A stretch of 64,000 nt of DNA from Azoarcus sp. (GTDB lineage Bacteria > Pseudomonadota > Gammaproteobacteria > Burkholderiales > Rhodocyclaceae): the NCBI GenBank assembly GCA_031285965.1, contig JAITVD010000002.1, forward strand, positions 1 through 64,000. The letters run 5' to 3'. Both the position numbers and the translations under genes were made by a program. The notes under the pieces were generated by a model. That model was given only the letters and a program-made list of their open reading frames with translations, was not told the DNA's origin and did not search any database. Numbering within the stretch: position 1 is the first letter of the stretch; each line of letters opens with the position of its first letter. This document shows, piece after piece, positions 37,161 through 45,852 of the stretch.

Positions 37161-39143
37161 ATGGCCGGTTTGCTCAATATTGGATTGTCAGGCGTTAATG
37201 CCGCGCAGGGACACCTGATTACCACCAGCCACAACATCGCCAATGAAGATACGCCCGGCTATCACCGCCAGCGCGTCATCCAGGCCGCGCAAGCGCCGTA
37301 TTTTTCCGGCGTGGGCTTTTTCGGGACAGGCACGAAGATGGCGGCTGTAACCCGCGTCTACGACCAGTTTCTTGAAAATCAGGTCTTGAGCACGAATACG
37401 CGCCGGACGGAGTACTCGGCTTACGCCTCGCAAATCAGGCAAATCGACAACATGCTCGCCGATTCAAGCGCCGGGCTTTCCCCGGCAATGGACGCATTTT
37501 TTGCCGGACTGCGGGAAGTTGCCGCCGACCCGACGGGTTTGCCTGCGCGTCAGTCTTTGCTCTCTTCCGCGCAATCGCTGGTTGGGCGCTTTCATTCGCT
37601 GGACGAGCGCCTGACCGAAATCCGCGAAGGCGTGGAATACGACATCCGCGCCGCCGTCGACAAAATCAACACGCTGGCCAGCGGCATTGCCGAACTCAAC
37701 CAGCGCATCGTGGTGGCGCAAGCGGCAGGTTCCAACAAACCTGCCAATGACTTGCAGGACCAACGCTGGCAACTGGTGAGCGAACTCAACGAAATCATCC
37801 AGGTATCGACCAAAGAACAATCCGACGGCACGCTGTCCGTGTTCATCTGCTCCGGGCAAAGCCTGGTGCAAAGCAACCAAGCGTCGAAGCTGGGGGCGAT
37901 ACAGGGAAAGAACGACCCGCAACGCTACGACGTAGCCATCATCCCGCGCAATGGTTCGCCCATCCGAATTCCCGAGCGCCTGATTAACGGCGGCGAGCTT
38001 GCGGGGCTGATCGCCTTCCGCCGCGAATCGCTCGACAGCACGCAAAATCGCCTCGGTATGATTGCGGCGTCGGTAGCGTCCGCCATCAACAACCAGCAAA
38101 AACTCGGCATCGATCTGGGCGGGGCAATCGGGCTGGACATGTTCAGCTTGCCCGACATTCACGTCATGCCCAGCGGCGCGGCGGCGGTGAGCTTCGATTT
38201 CGATACCAACGATACCGCCGACGACATATCGAACCTCGGCCTTCTGACCGACGCGGATTACGAACTCACATATGACGGCACAGACTACATCATCACCAAC
38301 CTGAGCACGAAAGCCCAAAAAACGCTGACATCGCCGATAGATACGTTTGAAGGTTTGAGCATCGACCTGAGCGGCTCCGCGCTCGTAGCGGGAGAAAGCG
38401 CCCTTATACAGCCGACCCGCTTCATGGCACGCGATATTGCGATGGCCATCACCGACCCGCGCGAGATTGCCGCAGGCTGCCCGGTCATCAGCACTGTGCC
38501 GACGACCAACAGCGGAACGGGCAAAGTGTCGGGCATCGTGATGAACGACGTGGGCGGGCCGGGAACGCCGGGTGCGACGCTCCTCACCGGATGGAATCTG
38601 AAAGCGAGCTATAGCGGCGGAACCCTGACGCTGACCAGTTCCGGCGGCGCAGCGATTTCTCCCGCGACATTGACTTTCAACCCGGCGACCGATTCTTCCG
38701 GCAAGACATTTACCGTGACCGACGCAAGCGGATTCGAGTTCGAGTTTACTTTCTCCGGCACGCCCCAAGATGGCGACACTTTCGACCTGCATCGCACGGA
38801 AGCGGGCGTTGCCGACAACCGCAACACGAACTTGCTCGCCGCGCTGCAAACTTCCAAGTTGCTGTTCAGCAACAGCGCGGGCGAACCCACTGCCACGATG
38901 GACAGCGCGTATTCGCAACTGGTGAATAAGGTTGGCAACAAGACCCACGAAGCCCAGACCAACGAGGCAACCCAGGCCACGCTTTATGGGCAGGCATGTG
39001 AGGCGCGTGACGCGCTTTCCGCCGTCAATCTTGATGAAGAAGCCGCCAATCTCATCCGTTACCAACAAGCGTACCAAGCATCGGGCCGGGTAATGTCCGT
39101 CGCGCAACGCCTGTTCGATGAAATTATTTCTATCGTGCGCTAG
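37161..39143 (+). CDS. flgK: Flagellar hook-associated protein 1 (FlgK)
   Basis: A 660-residue hook-filament junction protein. The N-terminus MAGLLNIGLSGVNAAQGHL and SHNIANEDTPGYHRQ are the conserved D0 coiled-coil part, and the C-terminus (NLDEEAANLIRYQQAYQASGRVM) is the matching D0 helix. The middle, about 330-560, is variable and contains Thr/Ser-rich, Ig-like sequence, making the protein longer than E. coli FlgK (547). The true start has GGGGAAA upstream; the track ORF extends 56 codons past the promoter. It is followed by flgL after 29 nt. No flgJ or other flagellar gene lies upstream, so flgKL is detached from the main cluster. Confidence 0.95.
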   Translation: MAGLLNIGLSGVNAAQGHLITTSHNIANEDTPGYHRQRVIQAAQAPYFSGVGFFGTGTKMAAVTRVYDQFLENQVLSTNTRRTEYSAYASQIRQIDNMLADSSAGLSPAMDAFFAGLREVAADPTGLPARQSLLSSAQSLVGRFHSLDERLTEIREGVEYDIRAAVDKINTLASGIAELNQRIVVAQAAGSNKPANDLQDQRWQLVSELNEIIQVSTKEQSDGTLSVFICSGQSLVQSNQASKLGAIQGKNDPQRYDVAIIPRNGSPIRIPERLINGGELAGLIAFRRESLDSTQNRLGMIAASVASAINNQQKLGIDLGGAIGLDMFSLPDIHVMPSGAAAVSFDFDTNDTADDISNLGLLTDADYELTYDGTDYIITNLSTKAQKTLTSPIDTFEGLSIDLSGSALVAGESALIQPTRFMARDIAMAITDPREIAAGCPVISTVPTTNSGTGKVSGIVMNDVGGPGTPGATLLTGWNLKASYSGGTLTLTSSGGAAISPATLTFNPATDSSGKTFTVTDASGFEFEFTFSGTPQDGDTFDLHRTEAGVADNRNTNLLAALQTSKLLFSNSAGEPTATMDSAYSQLVNKVGNKTHEAQTNEATQATLYGQACEARDALSAVNLDEEAANLIRYQQAYQASGRVMSVAQRLFDEIISIVR

Positions 39144-39172
39144 TTAATTAGGTAAGAGAAAAGGAGACAGCC

Positions 39173-40366
39173 ATGCGCGTCAGCACCAGCATGATTTACG
39201 ACAAAGGGATTGGAAGCATCCAGCAAATCTGGTCGGACTTGCTCCATACCCAGCAGGAAGTCGAAACAGGCCGCCGCGTGCTCGTTCCGGCGGACGACCC
39301 CGTCGCCGCCTCGCGGGCGCTGGATGTCAATAAATCGCGCACCATCAACACGCAGTACAAAACGAACATCGGCACATCCACCGACAATCTCCGGCTGCTG
39401 GAAAACAAGCTCGCGTCAATGGGCGAAATCCTGCAATACGTGCGGCAAGGCGCGGTGGGCGCGGGCAACGGCATCCTTGAGCAAGAACAACTCGATTTCT
39501 TCGTGACCGACATGCGCGGCCAATTCGACGCGATGCTCGCGCTCTCCAATACGCAGGATGTCACCGGAAATTACCTGTTCTCCGGCTACAAAGCGAATGT
39601 CCAGCCGTTCCAAGGCGCTTACGGGAATGTCCATTACGAAGGCGACCAAGGCACGCGCACCATTCAGGTTTCTTCCTCGCGCCACATGCCGGTGAGCCTT
39701 CCGGGTTCCGACCTTTTCGACAACACGCGGACGATGGAGGGGGCGATCAGCACCTTTGCCGGAAAAAGCAACAGCGGCGGAGCCAGCGTGGCCGTCAGCT
39801 TCAACCCGAATCCTCCGTCGGAAGCCAATACCGGGCATCGGTATGAAGTCAGTTTTAACGGGGCAACTTACGATGTTTCCGAATACGTGCCGGGTAACCC
39901 CACGCCTGTGACGGTTGCCTCCGGCCTGAGCGGACCAACTTTGAGCTTCAACGGCATCGACCTAAACGTTAGCGGCACGCCGACAACCGGGGATTCTTTT
40001 GAAGTCTTCGTGGCTTCAAAGAATTTCTTCGACAATTTCGCCCTCTTCATCGACACGCTTGAAAAACCGGGTTCGAGCGGTGTCAGCAGCGGGGTCAGCT
40101 TCGCGCTCAACACCATCGACAACACGCTCGACACCGCGCTGAGGATTCGCGCGCAGATTGGCTCCGAACTGGTCGAGCTTGAACAGTTGGACAGCATCAA
40201 CGCCGACATGGACATCCAGTACGCCGGCACGCTCAGCCGCCTGCTGGACACCGACTACGCCGAAGCCTATTCAAGGCTGACCCGGCAGCAAACCAGCCTT
40301 GAAGCCGCGCAACTGGCGTTCATGCGGGTGAGCGGGCTGTCGCTCTTCAACTACCTGCAAGCATGA
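39173..40366 (+). CDS. flgL: Flagellar hook-associated protein 3 (FlgL)
   Basis: A 397-residue junction protein that connects FlgK to flagellin. The flagellin-like N-terminal helix MRVSTSMIYDKGIGSIQQ with the VLVPADDPVAASRAL motif and a C-terminal helix ending SLEAAQLAFMRVSGLSLFNYL are typical. The middle part holds the usual variable domain. AAGGAGA lies before the ATG, and flgK is directly upstream in the same transcript. A lipoprotein gene follows after 4 nt. Confidence 0.95.
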   Translation: MRVSTSMIYDKGIGSIQQIWSDLLHTQQEVETGRRVLVPADDPVAASRALDVNKSRTINTQYKTNIGTSTDNLRLLENKLASMGEILQYVRQGAVGAGNGILEQEQLDFFVTDMRGQFDAMLALSNTQDVTGNYLFSGYKANVQPFQGAYGNVHYEGDQGTRTIQVSSSRHMPVSLPGSDLFDNTRTMEGAISTFAGKSNSGGASVAVSFNPNPPSEANTGHRYEVSFNGATYDVSEYVPGNPTPVTVASGLSGPTLSFNGIDLNVSGTPTTGDSFEVFVASKNFFDNFALFIDTLEKPGSSGVSSGVSFALNTIDNTLDTALRIRAQIGSELVELEQLDSINADMDIQYAGTLSRLLDTDYAEAYSRLTRQQTSLEAAQLAFMRVSGLSLFNYLQA

Positions 40367-40370
40367 GGCC

Positions 40371-40874
40371 ATGATGCGAGAGCCAAAAAGATACGCCGCG
40401 TTCCTGCTGCCCATGCTGATTGCCGCGTGCGGCGGGTTTGGCAATACCGTCAAGGAAACCGCCGCCACGGCGGCAAAAACGGCAAAAGAATCCCCTGGCC
40501 CCGTTGCGGGCGCGGTAGGCGGCATCTGGACGGCGCAGCAGCTTGGCTACCTCAAGCCGGAATTCATCGCGCCCGCCCTCATCGCCTACAGCATTTACGA
40601 CCCCTTCGCGCCCACGTGGGAAATCAAGGTCACGGAGCTTGATGCCGATTATCGCCGCATCGACCTCAACATGAAGCGCCTTGCCACTGGCGGCGACGGC
40701 GAAGCGCGACAGACATTCCTCCGCGCCGCCCGCTCGCTTACGGCAAAAGGAAGCTACGCCGGATTCGACGAACTGCGCTATGAAGAAGGCATCGATTCGA
40801 CTCGCCCCTTCGCCCGCCGCGTTGCCAGCGGGGAAATTCGGCTCTTGAAATCGCGGCAATTTCCGGGGATGTAA
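40371..40874 (+). CDS. Small lipoprotein of unknown function
   Basis: A 167-residue probable lipoprotein: basic start, hydrophobic stretch and lipobox LIAAC near residue 20, then GG, an Ala/Thr-rich linker and a compact domain (ALIAYSIYDPFAPTWEIKVTELDADYRRIDLNM). Glycine after the cysteine favours sorting to the outer membrane. It starts 4 nt behind flgL, so it is probably in the flagellar transcript, but I know no flagellar lipoprotein like it. The second of two ATGs may be the true start. Confidence 0.65.
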   Translation: MMREPKRYAAFLLPMLIAACGGFGNTVKETAATAAKTAKESPGPVAGAVGGIWTAQQLGYLKPEFIAPALIAYSIYDPFAPTWEIKVTELDADYRRIDLNMKRLATGGDGEARQTFLRAARSLTAKGSYAGFDELRYEEGIDSTRPFARRVASGEIRLLKSRQFPGM

Positions 40875-41033
40875 CGCCCGCCGAAATTGCGCTGCCGCAC
40901 ATCCTGAAATTCTGAGCAAAACAGGATAAGCGCGGCTTGCGCGGCGCGGCTTGAAAATCCGATTTGGTTTGATTTGATGCGCGGGAAAACCGACCGTTTT
41001 GCGGTTGGCAGCCTTATGGCTGTTGCGCGGCAT

Positions 41034-41052
41034 GCTGGATTGCGTATCCAGC
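41034..41052. terminator. Hairpin beyond tRNA-Leu
   Basis: GCTGGAT and ATCCAGC pair perfectly over a TGCGT loop, downstream of the minus-strand tRNA. A second hairpin (CCGACCG/CGGTTGG) lies near 40990. Neither has a T-run. Apart from these the 40875-41130 gap shows nothing. Confidence 0.35.
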
Positions 41053-41130
41053 CCTGGCTAATAAATACCAAGCTGGATATAGGAGAATCACTGTAAAGAT
41101 GTTGTAATGCTTTGCTTCTATGCTATGCCT

Positions 41131-41215
41131 TGGTGCCCAGAAGAGGACTCGAACCTCCACGCCTCGCGGCACTAGTACCTGAAACTAGCGCGTCTACCAA
41201 TTCCGCCATCTGGGC
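41131..41215 (-). tRNA. tRNA-Leu (anticodon CAG)
   Basis: On the minus strand the sequence folds into a full class II cloverleaf: acceptor GCCCAGA/TCTGGGC, D-arm with GGTAGACGC, anticodon stem CTAGT/ACTAG with loop TTCAGGT (anticodon CAG), a long variable arm, the T-arm GGAGG-TTCGAGT-CCTCT, and an encoded CCA. It reads CTG codons. It is divergent from rnr. Confidence 0.95.
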
Positions 41216-41280
41216 AAGAGGGGCGCATTATACGGACAAGAAGAAGAAAGTCAATGATTCAAAAACGGGCAAAAAACCCC

Positions 41281-43542
41281 ATGAAAATGAGCAAGATACG
41301 GCGAGCGGACCCTTTTTTCGAGCGCGAAAAGCAGAACTACGATTCGCCGCTGCCAAGCCGCGAGTACATCGTTCAGATTCTGGAGCGCGAAGGTGCGCCG
41401 ATGGCGCTGGACGCGCTGGCGCAGACGCTCGACATCCGAGATGAGGAGCGCGAGTTTTTCATCCGCCGGCTGCACGCGATGCTGCGCGAAGGCCAAGTCA
41501 TGCGCAATCGGCGCGACGCTTGGCTGCTGCCGGACAAAGCGGATTTAATCTGCGGGCGTGTGCAAGGGCATCCCGATGGTTTCGGTTTTCTGATTAGGGA
41601 CGACAAGGGCGAAGATATTTTTCTCGAACCCAAGGCGATGCGCGAAGTGTTCCACGGCGACCGCGCCATCGTGCGCATCAGGGGGCTGGACAGACGGGGA
41701 CGCGCCGAAGGCAAAATTGTGGAAGTGCTGGAACGCGCCCACACGCGCATCGTCGGTCGCGTGCTTGATGAACATGGCGTTCGGGTAGTCGCGCCGGAAG
41801 ATAAACGGCTGGCGCAGGACATTCTCGTCGCCCCCGGCGGCAAGCGGGCCGCGCCCGGACAGGTGGTGACGGTGGAACTGGTCGTGCAGCCCTCGCGCAC
41901 CGCCCGTCCCGTAGGGCGCATCGTGGAGGTGCTGGGGCATTATGCCGACCCTGGCATGGAAATCGAAATCGCCCTGCGCAAGCATGAATTGCCGTTCGAG
42001 TTCTCGCCCGAAGCGCGGGCGATGGCGCGGAAACTGCCAGAGACCGTGCGCAAAAAAGACAAGGCCGAACGTGAGGACATTAGCGGCTTGCCGTTGGTAA
42101 CAATCGACAGCGAAACGGCGCGTGATTTCGATGACGCCGTTTTCTGCGAGCGCAACGCAAATGGCTGGCGGCTGGTGGTGGCGATTGCCGACGTTTCGCA
42201 TTACGTGGCATCCGGGGACGCGCTGGATGCCGATGCCCGCGAGCGCGGCAACTCGGTGTATTTCCCCCGCCGCGTCATTCCCATGCTACCGGAAAAGCTC
42301 TCCAACGGGCTGTGCTCGCTCAACCCGCAGGTGGAGCGCCTGTGCATGGTGGCCGACATCAGCGTTTCATCGAACGGGGAAATCAGGGCATACCGTTTCT
42401 ATCCGGCAACGATGCTCTCCCATGCGCGGCTGACCTACACGCTGGTCGCGGCGGCGCTTTACGAAAAAAACACCGATGCCATCGCCTCGCTGGGCAGCCA
42501 GTTTCCGCACCTCCAAGAACTCGATAGATTGTTCCGCGCCTTGCTGAAAGCCCGCGCACGGCGCGGAGCCATCGACTTCGAGACCACGGAAACGCGCATG
42601 GAGTTTGACGATGCGGGAAAAATCGCCCGCATCGTGCCAGAGACGCGCAACGACGCGCATCGGCTCATCGAGGAATGTATGCTCGCCGCCAATGTGTGCG
42701 CCTCGGATTTTCTGCGCGACAACGACCATCCCGCCCTGTACCGCATCCATGAAGGACCGTCGCCGGAAAAGCTCGAAAAGCTGCGCGGCTTCCTTGCCGA
42801 ATTCGGCCTAGGCTTAGGCGGGGGCGACAGCCCGACCGCCAAAGACTATGCCGCGCTGCTCGAAAAAACGCGCAGCCGCCCGGACGCGCAGTTGTTGCAG
42901 ATGGTCATGCTGCGCTCGCTGCGCCAAGCCGTCTATAGCCCGGACAACGTGGGGCATTTCGGCCTCGCGTATGAGTCCTACACCCATTTCACTTCGCCCA
43001 TCCGCCGCTATCCCGACCTGCTCGTGCATCGCGCCATCAAGGCCGCGCTAGCGGGCAAGCGGTATTTCCCCGGCAACTGGGAAGAAATCGGGCTGGCCTG
43101 TTCCCAGACCGAGCGCCGCGCCGACGAGGCCACGCGGGACGTGGTGGACTGGCTCAAGTGCTATTACATGCGCGACCGCGTTGGCGAGACGTTCTCCGGC
43201 AGCGTCTCGTCCGTCGTGCCTTTCGGCCTTTTTGTGGTGCTCGACGACGTGTTCATCGAAGGGCTGGTGCACATCTCCGATCTCGGCAGCGACTATTTCC
43301 ACTTCGACGATGCCCGCCATGAACTGCTGGGCGAGCGCACCCGCAAGCGTTACCGCCTCTCCGACCGTGTGCGGGTGCAGGTCATCCGCGCCGATTTGGA
43401 AACCAGCAAGATTGATTTCCGCTTGCTCGAAAGCGAGGCACGTCCCGCCGAACGCAAAGGCAAGACCGAGCGCGAGCGGAACCGGAGCGAAAAAAAGCCC
43501 GAAAAGGGCGCGAAGAAAAGCAGAGGAAAGCGCCGTGGCTGA
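41281..43542 (+). CDS. rnr: Ribonuclease R
   Basis: A 753-residue 3'-to-5' exoribonuclease that degrades structured RNA. Order: winged-helix domain (about 15-80), cold-shock domains, RNB catalytic domain with TIDSETARDFDDAVF near residue 275 holding the metal aspartates, HFTSPIRRYPDLLVHRA near residue 565, then an S1 domain (GLVHISDLGSDYFHFDD near residue 660) and a Lys/Arg-rich tail. I start at 41281; an ATG at 41287 and one at 41254 are also possible. rlmB overlaps the end of this gene, a conserved pair in proteobacteria. Confidence 0.94.
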   Translation: MKMSKIRRADPFFEREKQNYDSPLPSREYIVQILEREGAPMALDALAQTLDIRDEEREFFIRRLHAMLREGQVMRNRRDAWLLPDKADLICGRVQGHPDGFGFLIRDDKGEDIFLEPKAMREVFHGDRAIVRIRGLDRRGRAEGKIVEVLERAHTRIVGRVLDEHGVRVVAPEDKRLAQDILVAPGGKRAAPGQVVTVELVVQPSRTARPVGRIVEVLGHYADPGMEIEIALRKHELPFEFSPEARAMARKLPETVRKKDKAEREDISGLPLVTIDSETARDFDDAVFCERNANGWRLVVAIADVSHYVASGDALDADARERGNSVYFPRRVIPMLPEKLSNGLCSLNPQVERLCMVADISVSSNGEIRAYRFYPATMLSHARLTYTLVAAALYEKNTDAIASLGSQFPHLQELDRLFRALLKARARRGAIDFETTETRMEFDDAGKIARIVPETRNDAHRLIEECMLAANVCASDFLRDNDHPALYRIHEGPSPEKLEKLRGFLAEFGLGLGGGDSPTAKDYAALLEKTRSRPDAQLLQMVMLRSLRQAVYSPDNVGHFGLAYESYTHFTSPIRRYPDLLVHRAIKAALAGKRYFPGNWEEIGLACSQTERRADEATRDVVDWLKCYYMRDRVGETFSGSVSSVVPFGLFVVLDDVFIEGLVHISDLGSDYFHFDDARHELLGERTRKRYRLSDRVRVQVIRADLETSKIDFRLLESEARPAERKGKTERERNRSEKKPEKGAKKSRGKRRG

Positions 43543-44332
43543 AGCGAGCCGTCTCATTTACGGCTTCCATGCCGTGCTCGGGCGATTGCAGCGCGACCCG
43601 GAATCCGTGTTCGAGCTTTACGTCTCGGGGCTGCGCCACGACGCGCGGGCGCACGAGGCGCGCGAACTCGCCGAGGCGCTCGGCATAAAAATAAACCGCG
43701 CCAACAGCGAGCGCCTTGATGGCATGGTGGGTACTCGCCGCCACCAAGGCATCATTGCCCGCGTCGATGCCCGTCAACGCACGACCACCCTCGACGACGT
43801 GCTGGAATCGCTCCCGGCGCTCACTGAGCCGGCACTCTTGTTGGTGCTCGACGGTGTGCAGGATCCGCACAACCTCGGCGCTTGCCTACGGGTCGCGGAC
43901 GCGGCGGGCGCGCATGCGGTGATTGCGCCCAAAGACCGCGCCGCGAGCCTCAACGCCACGGCGGCCAAAGTCGCCAGCGGCGCGGCGGACAGCGTCCCTT
44001 ACGTCACCGTCACGAACCTTGCGCGGGCGCTGGAGCAAATTAAAAAAGCGGGCGTCTGGGTGGTGGGCGCGGCGGGCGAGGCCGAAAAAAGCCTGTTTGA
44101 AACTAACCTGAAAGGGTCTGTCGCGTGGGTGCTGGGCGCGGAAGCCGACGGCTTGAGGCACCTCACGCGCGCAACATGCGACGAACTGGCGCGCATCCCG
44201 ATGCAAGGCTGCGTGGAAAGCCTCAATGTTTCAGTGGCAAGCGGCATATGCCTATTTGAAACGCTTCGGCAACGTTCTATTCAAAATAAGAGTTTTGGGA
44301 AGAAAGTAGAAGTACAGGTCAATAAAGGGTAG
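43535..44332 (+). CDS. rlmB: 23S rRNA 2'-O-methyltransferase RlmB (SpoU family)
   Basis: A 265-residue SpoU/TrmH-family enzyme that methylates G2251 of 23S rRNA with SAM. The N-terminal L30e-like substrate-binding domain (LIYGFHAVLGRL) is followed by the knotted methylase domain: LVLDGVQDPHNLGACLRVADAAGAHAVI (motif 1 with catalytic arginine nearby), WVLGAEADGL (motif 2) and MQGCVESLNVSVASGICLFE (motif 3). The GTG start at 43535 overlaps the rnr stop and has AGAGGAAAG in front; the longer ATG ORF runs inside rnr. The tail after residue 245 (NKSFGKKVEVQVNKG) is longer than usual and AT-richer. Confidence 0.92.
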   Translation: MAEASRLIYGFHAVLGRLQRDPESVFELYVSGLRHDARAHEARELAEALGIKINRANSERLDGMVGTRRHQGIIARVDARQRTTTLDDVLESLPALTEPALLLVLDGVQDPHNLGACLRVADAAGAHAVIAPKDRAASLNATAAKVASGAADSVPYVTVTNLARALEQIKKAGVWVVGAAGEAEKSLFETNLKGSVAWVLGAEADGLRHLTRATCDELARIPMQGCVESLNVSVASGICLFETLRQRSIQNKSFGKKVEVQVNKG

Positions 44333-44413
44333 ATTCGTCTGTTGTGAGCAAAATACCGTTTGTCACGAAATGCCGTTTCTTCTTTCCCCATCACATCGGC
44401 TTGTGGGATTTTT

Positions 44414-45811
44414 ATGCTAAAGGCTTTTAGCCAGTATTTCTCGCGCCACGTATTGCAGCGGATCGGCCTCGATTCGCTCCTGCTGATAGTGGCTGTCATC
44501 GTATCCGCCATATTTTGGGCGGATAACCACGGAGTCGGGCTGAAAGGGCTTCTCCCGTCGGCGCTCGGGTTTGTCGTGGCGGTGATTGCCGCCAATTTTG
44601 CTTTTGGCCTGTACCGTCCGGTCGACGATGACAGTTCTTACGCCGCGTTCGCCCGGTTTGTGCTGTCCGCCCTGTTCTGCCTGCCCGTGGCCTACGGCAC
44701 GATGGTGTTCCTGCCTTGGCAGGGATTTGCCTCGCTGGCGCTGCGGCTTCAGGTGCTCGTTCTGGTATTGGTCGTGCTGCTGGTGCGGATGCTGATTAAC
44801 CGAGGCCAGGCGCATTCGATTTTTGCGCCCAAGATACTGATTGTCGGCACGGGCGAGGAAGCGCAGGAAGCGGAACGCATTCTGTTGCAGCCGGAACATG
44901 GAAAAACAGGCGTACAGGGATTTTTTCCCGTCAGCGACGACGCGAAACGTCTCGTCGACGCGGAAAAAGTCATTTCCGGCTCCAGCCTGACCGAAGCGGT
45001 CAAAAGGCTGAAAACCGACCTCATTATCGTAGCCATCCGCGAACTCCGGGGGCGGGCGCTGCCCTTGCGCGAACTGCTCGACTGCAAGCTCGCCGGCGTG
45101 CGGATCATCGACTGGCTCTCGTTCCACGAACGGATTAGCCGTCAGGTGCGGCTCGATTCCCTGCGGGCAAGCTGGCTGATTTTTGGGGAGGGTTTCCAGC
45201 AGCCCCTTGGCCAAATGTTTTTCAAGCGGGTGTTCGATTTGGCGATTTCTTCCTGCCTGCTCGTTTTGGCCTCTCCGGTAATGCTGCTGGCCGCGCTCAT
45301 GATCGTCTTTGAAGACCACGGGCCGATTTTCTACCGCAAAGAGCGGGTGGGCCTGGGCGGGCAGGTTTTCAATGTCATTCGCTTCCGCTGCAAACACATC
45401 GATAGCAACAGCATTGATGCGGGCGGCTCAAATAACGGCTACGCCGGAGAAGAATCGTTTTCGGGCGTAGGGCGCATCGTCTACAAGCTGCGCGTCGACA
45501 GGCTGCCGCAACTGTTCAATGTGTTCAGGGGCGAAATGAGCTTGGTCGGCCCGCGACCGGAGCGGCCTTCTTTCGTAGACCGTCTGGCGCGCGAAATACC
45601 GTTTTACGGTGTGCGCCACTGCGTCAAGCCAGGCATGACCGGCTGGGCAAGGGTGCAACTGAAATGCCGGAACGATGATAATTCGGTGTCTGGCGCAATA
45701 CGCAGATTGCAATACGACCTCTATTACGTCAAAAACTATTCGCTGATGCTCGACATGCTCGTGCTGCTCGAAACCGTGCATGTGGTGCTCATGGGGAAAC
45801 GCGCACAATGA
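44414..45811 (+). CDS. Exosortase-associated sugar transferase, EpsB/PEP-CTERM type
   Basis: A 465-residue polyprenyl-phosphate hexose-1-phosphate transferase that starts exopolysaccharide repeat units on undecaprenyl phosphate. Four to five membrane helices in the first 130 residues, a CoA-binding/Rossmann-like middle (KILIVGTGEEAQEA) and the C-terminal bacterial sugar transferase domain with KRVFDLAISSCLLVLASPVML, GPIFYRKERVG, RVDRLPQLFNVFRGEMSLVGPRPERP and the KPGMTGWA motif are visible. The two regulators prsK and prsR directly behind it identify the PEP-CTERM/exosortase-linked subfamily. The TTG of the track is replaced by the ATG at 44414. Confidence 0.9.
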   Translation: MLKAFSQYFSRHVLQRIGLDSLLLIVAVIVSAIFWADNHGVGLKGLLPSALGFVVAVIAANFAFGLYRPVDDDSSYAAFARFVLSALFCLPVAYGTMVFLPWQGFASLALRLQVLVLVLVVLLVRMLINRGQAHSIFAPKILIVGTGEEAQEAERILLQPEHGKTGVQGFFPVSDDAKRLVDAEKVISGSSLTEAVKRLKTDLIIVAIRELRGRALPLRELLDCKLAGVRIIDWLSFHERISRQVRLDSLRASWLIFGEGFQQPLGQMFFKRVFDLAISSCLLVLASPVMLLAALMIVFEDHGPIFYRKERVGLGGQVFNVIRFRCKHIDSNSIDAGGSNNGYAGEESFSGVGRIVYKLRVDRLPQLFNVFRGEMSLVGPRPERPSFVDRLAREIPFYGVRHCVKPGMTGWARVQLKCRNDDNSVSGAIRRLQYDLYYVKNYSLMLDMLVLLETVHVVLMGKRAQ

Positions 45812-45852
45812 ATCTGAACGATTTCGCGGTTCGGGGCTATGGGATTGAATGA
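45808..45852 (+). repeat. Duplicated start region of prsK (short vestigial ORF)
   Basis: An ATG overlapping the transferase stop opens a 14-codon frame, MNLNDFAVRGYGIE, which nearly repeats the true PrsK start MGLNDFAVWGYGL about 31 nt downstream. The DNA is an imperfect tandem duplication (units from about 45812 and 45843). The original prsK start was probably the overlapping ATG. Confidence 0.7.

Noticed and set aside
37464-39107. 547-residue minus-strand ORF
   Set aside because: Antisense shadow of flgK; arginine- and glycine-rich without any motif.
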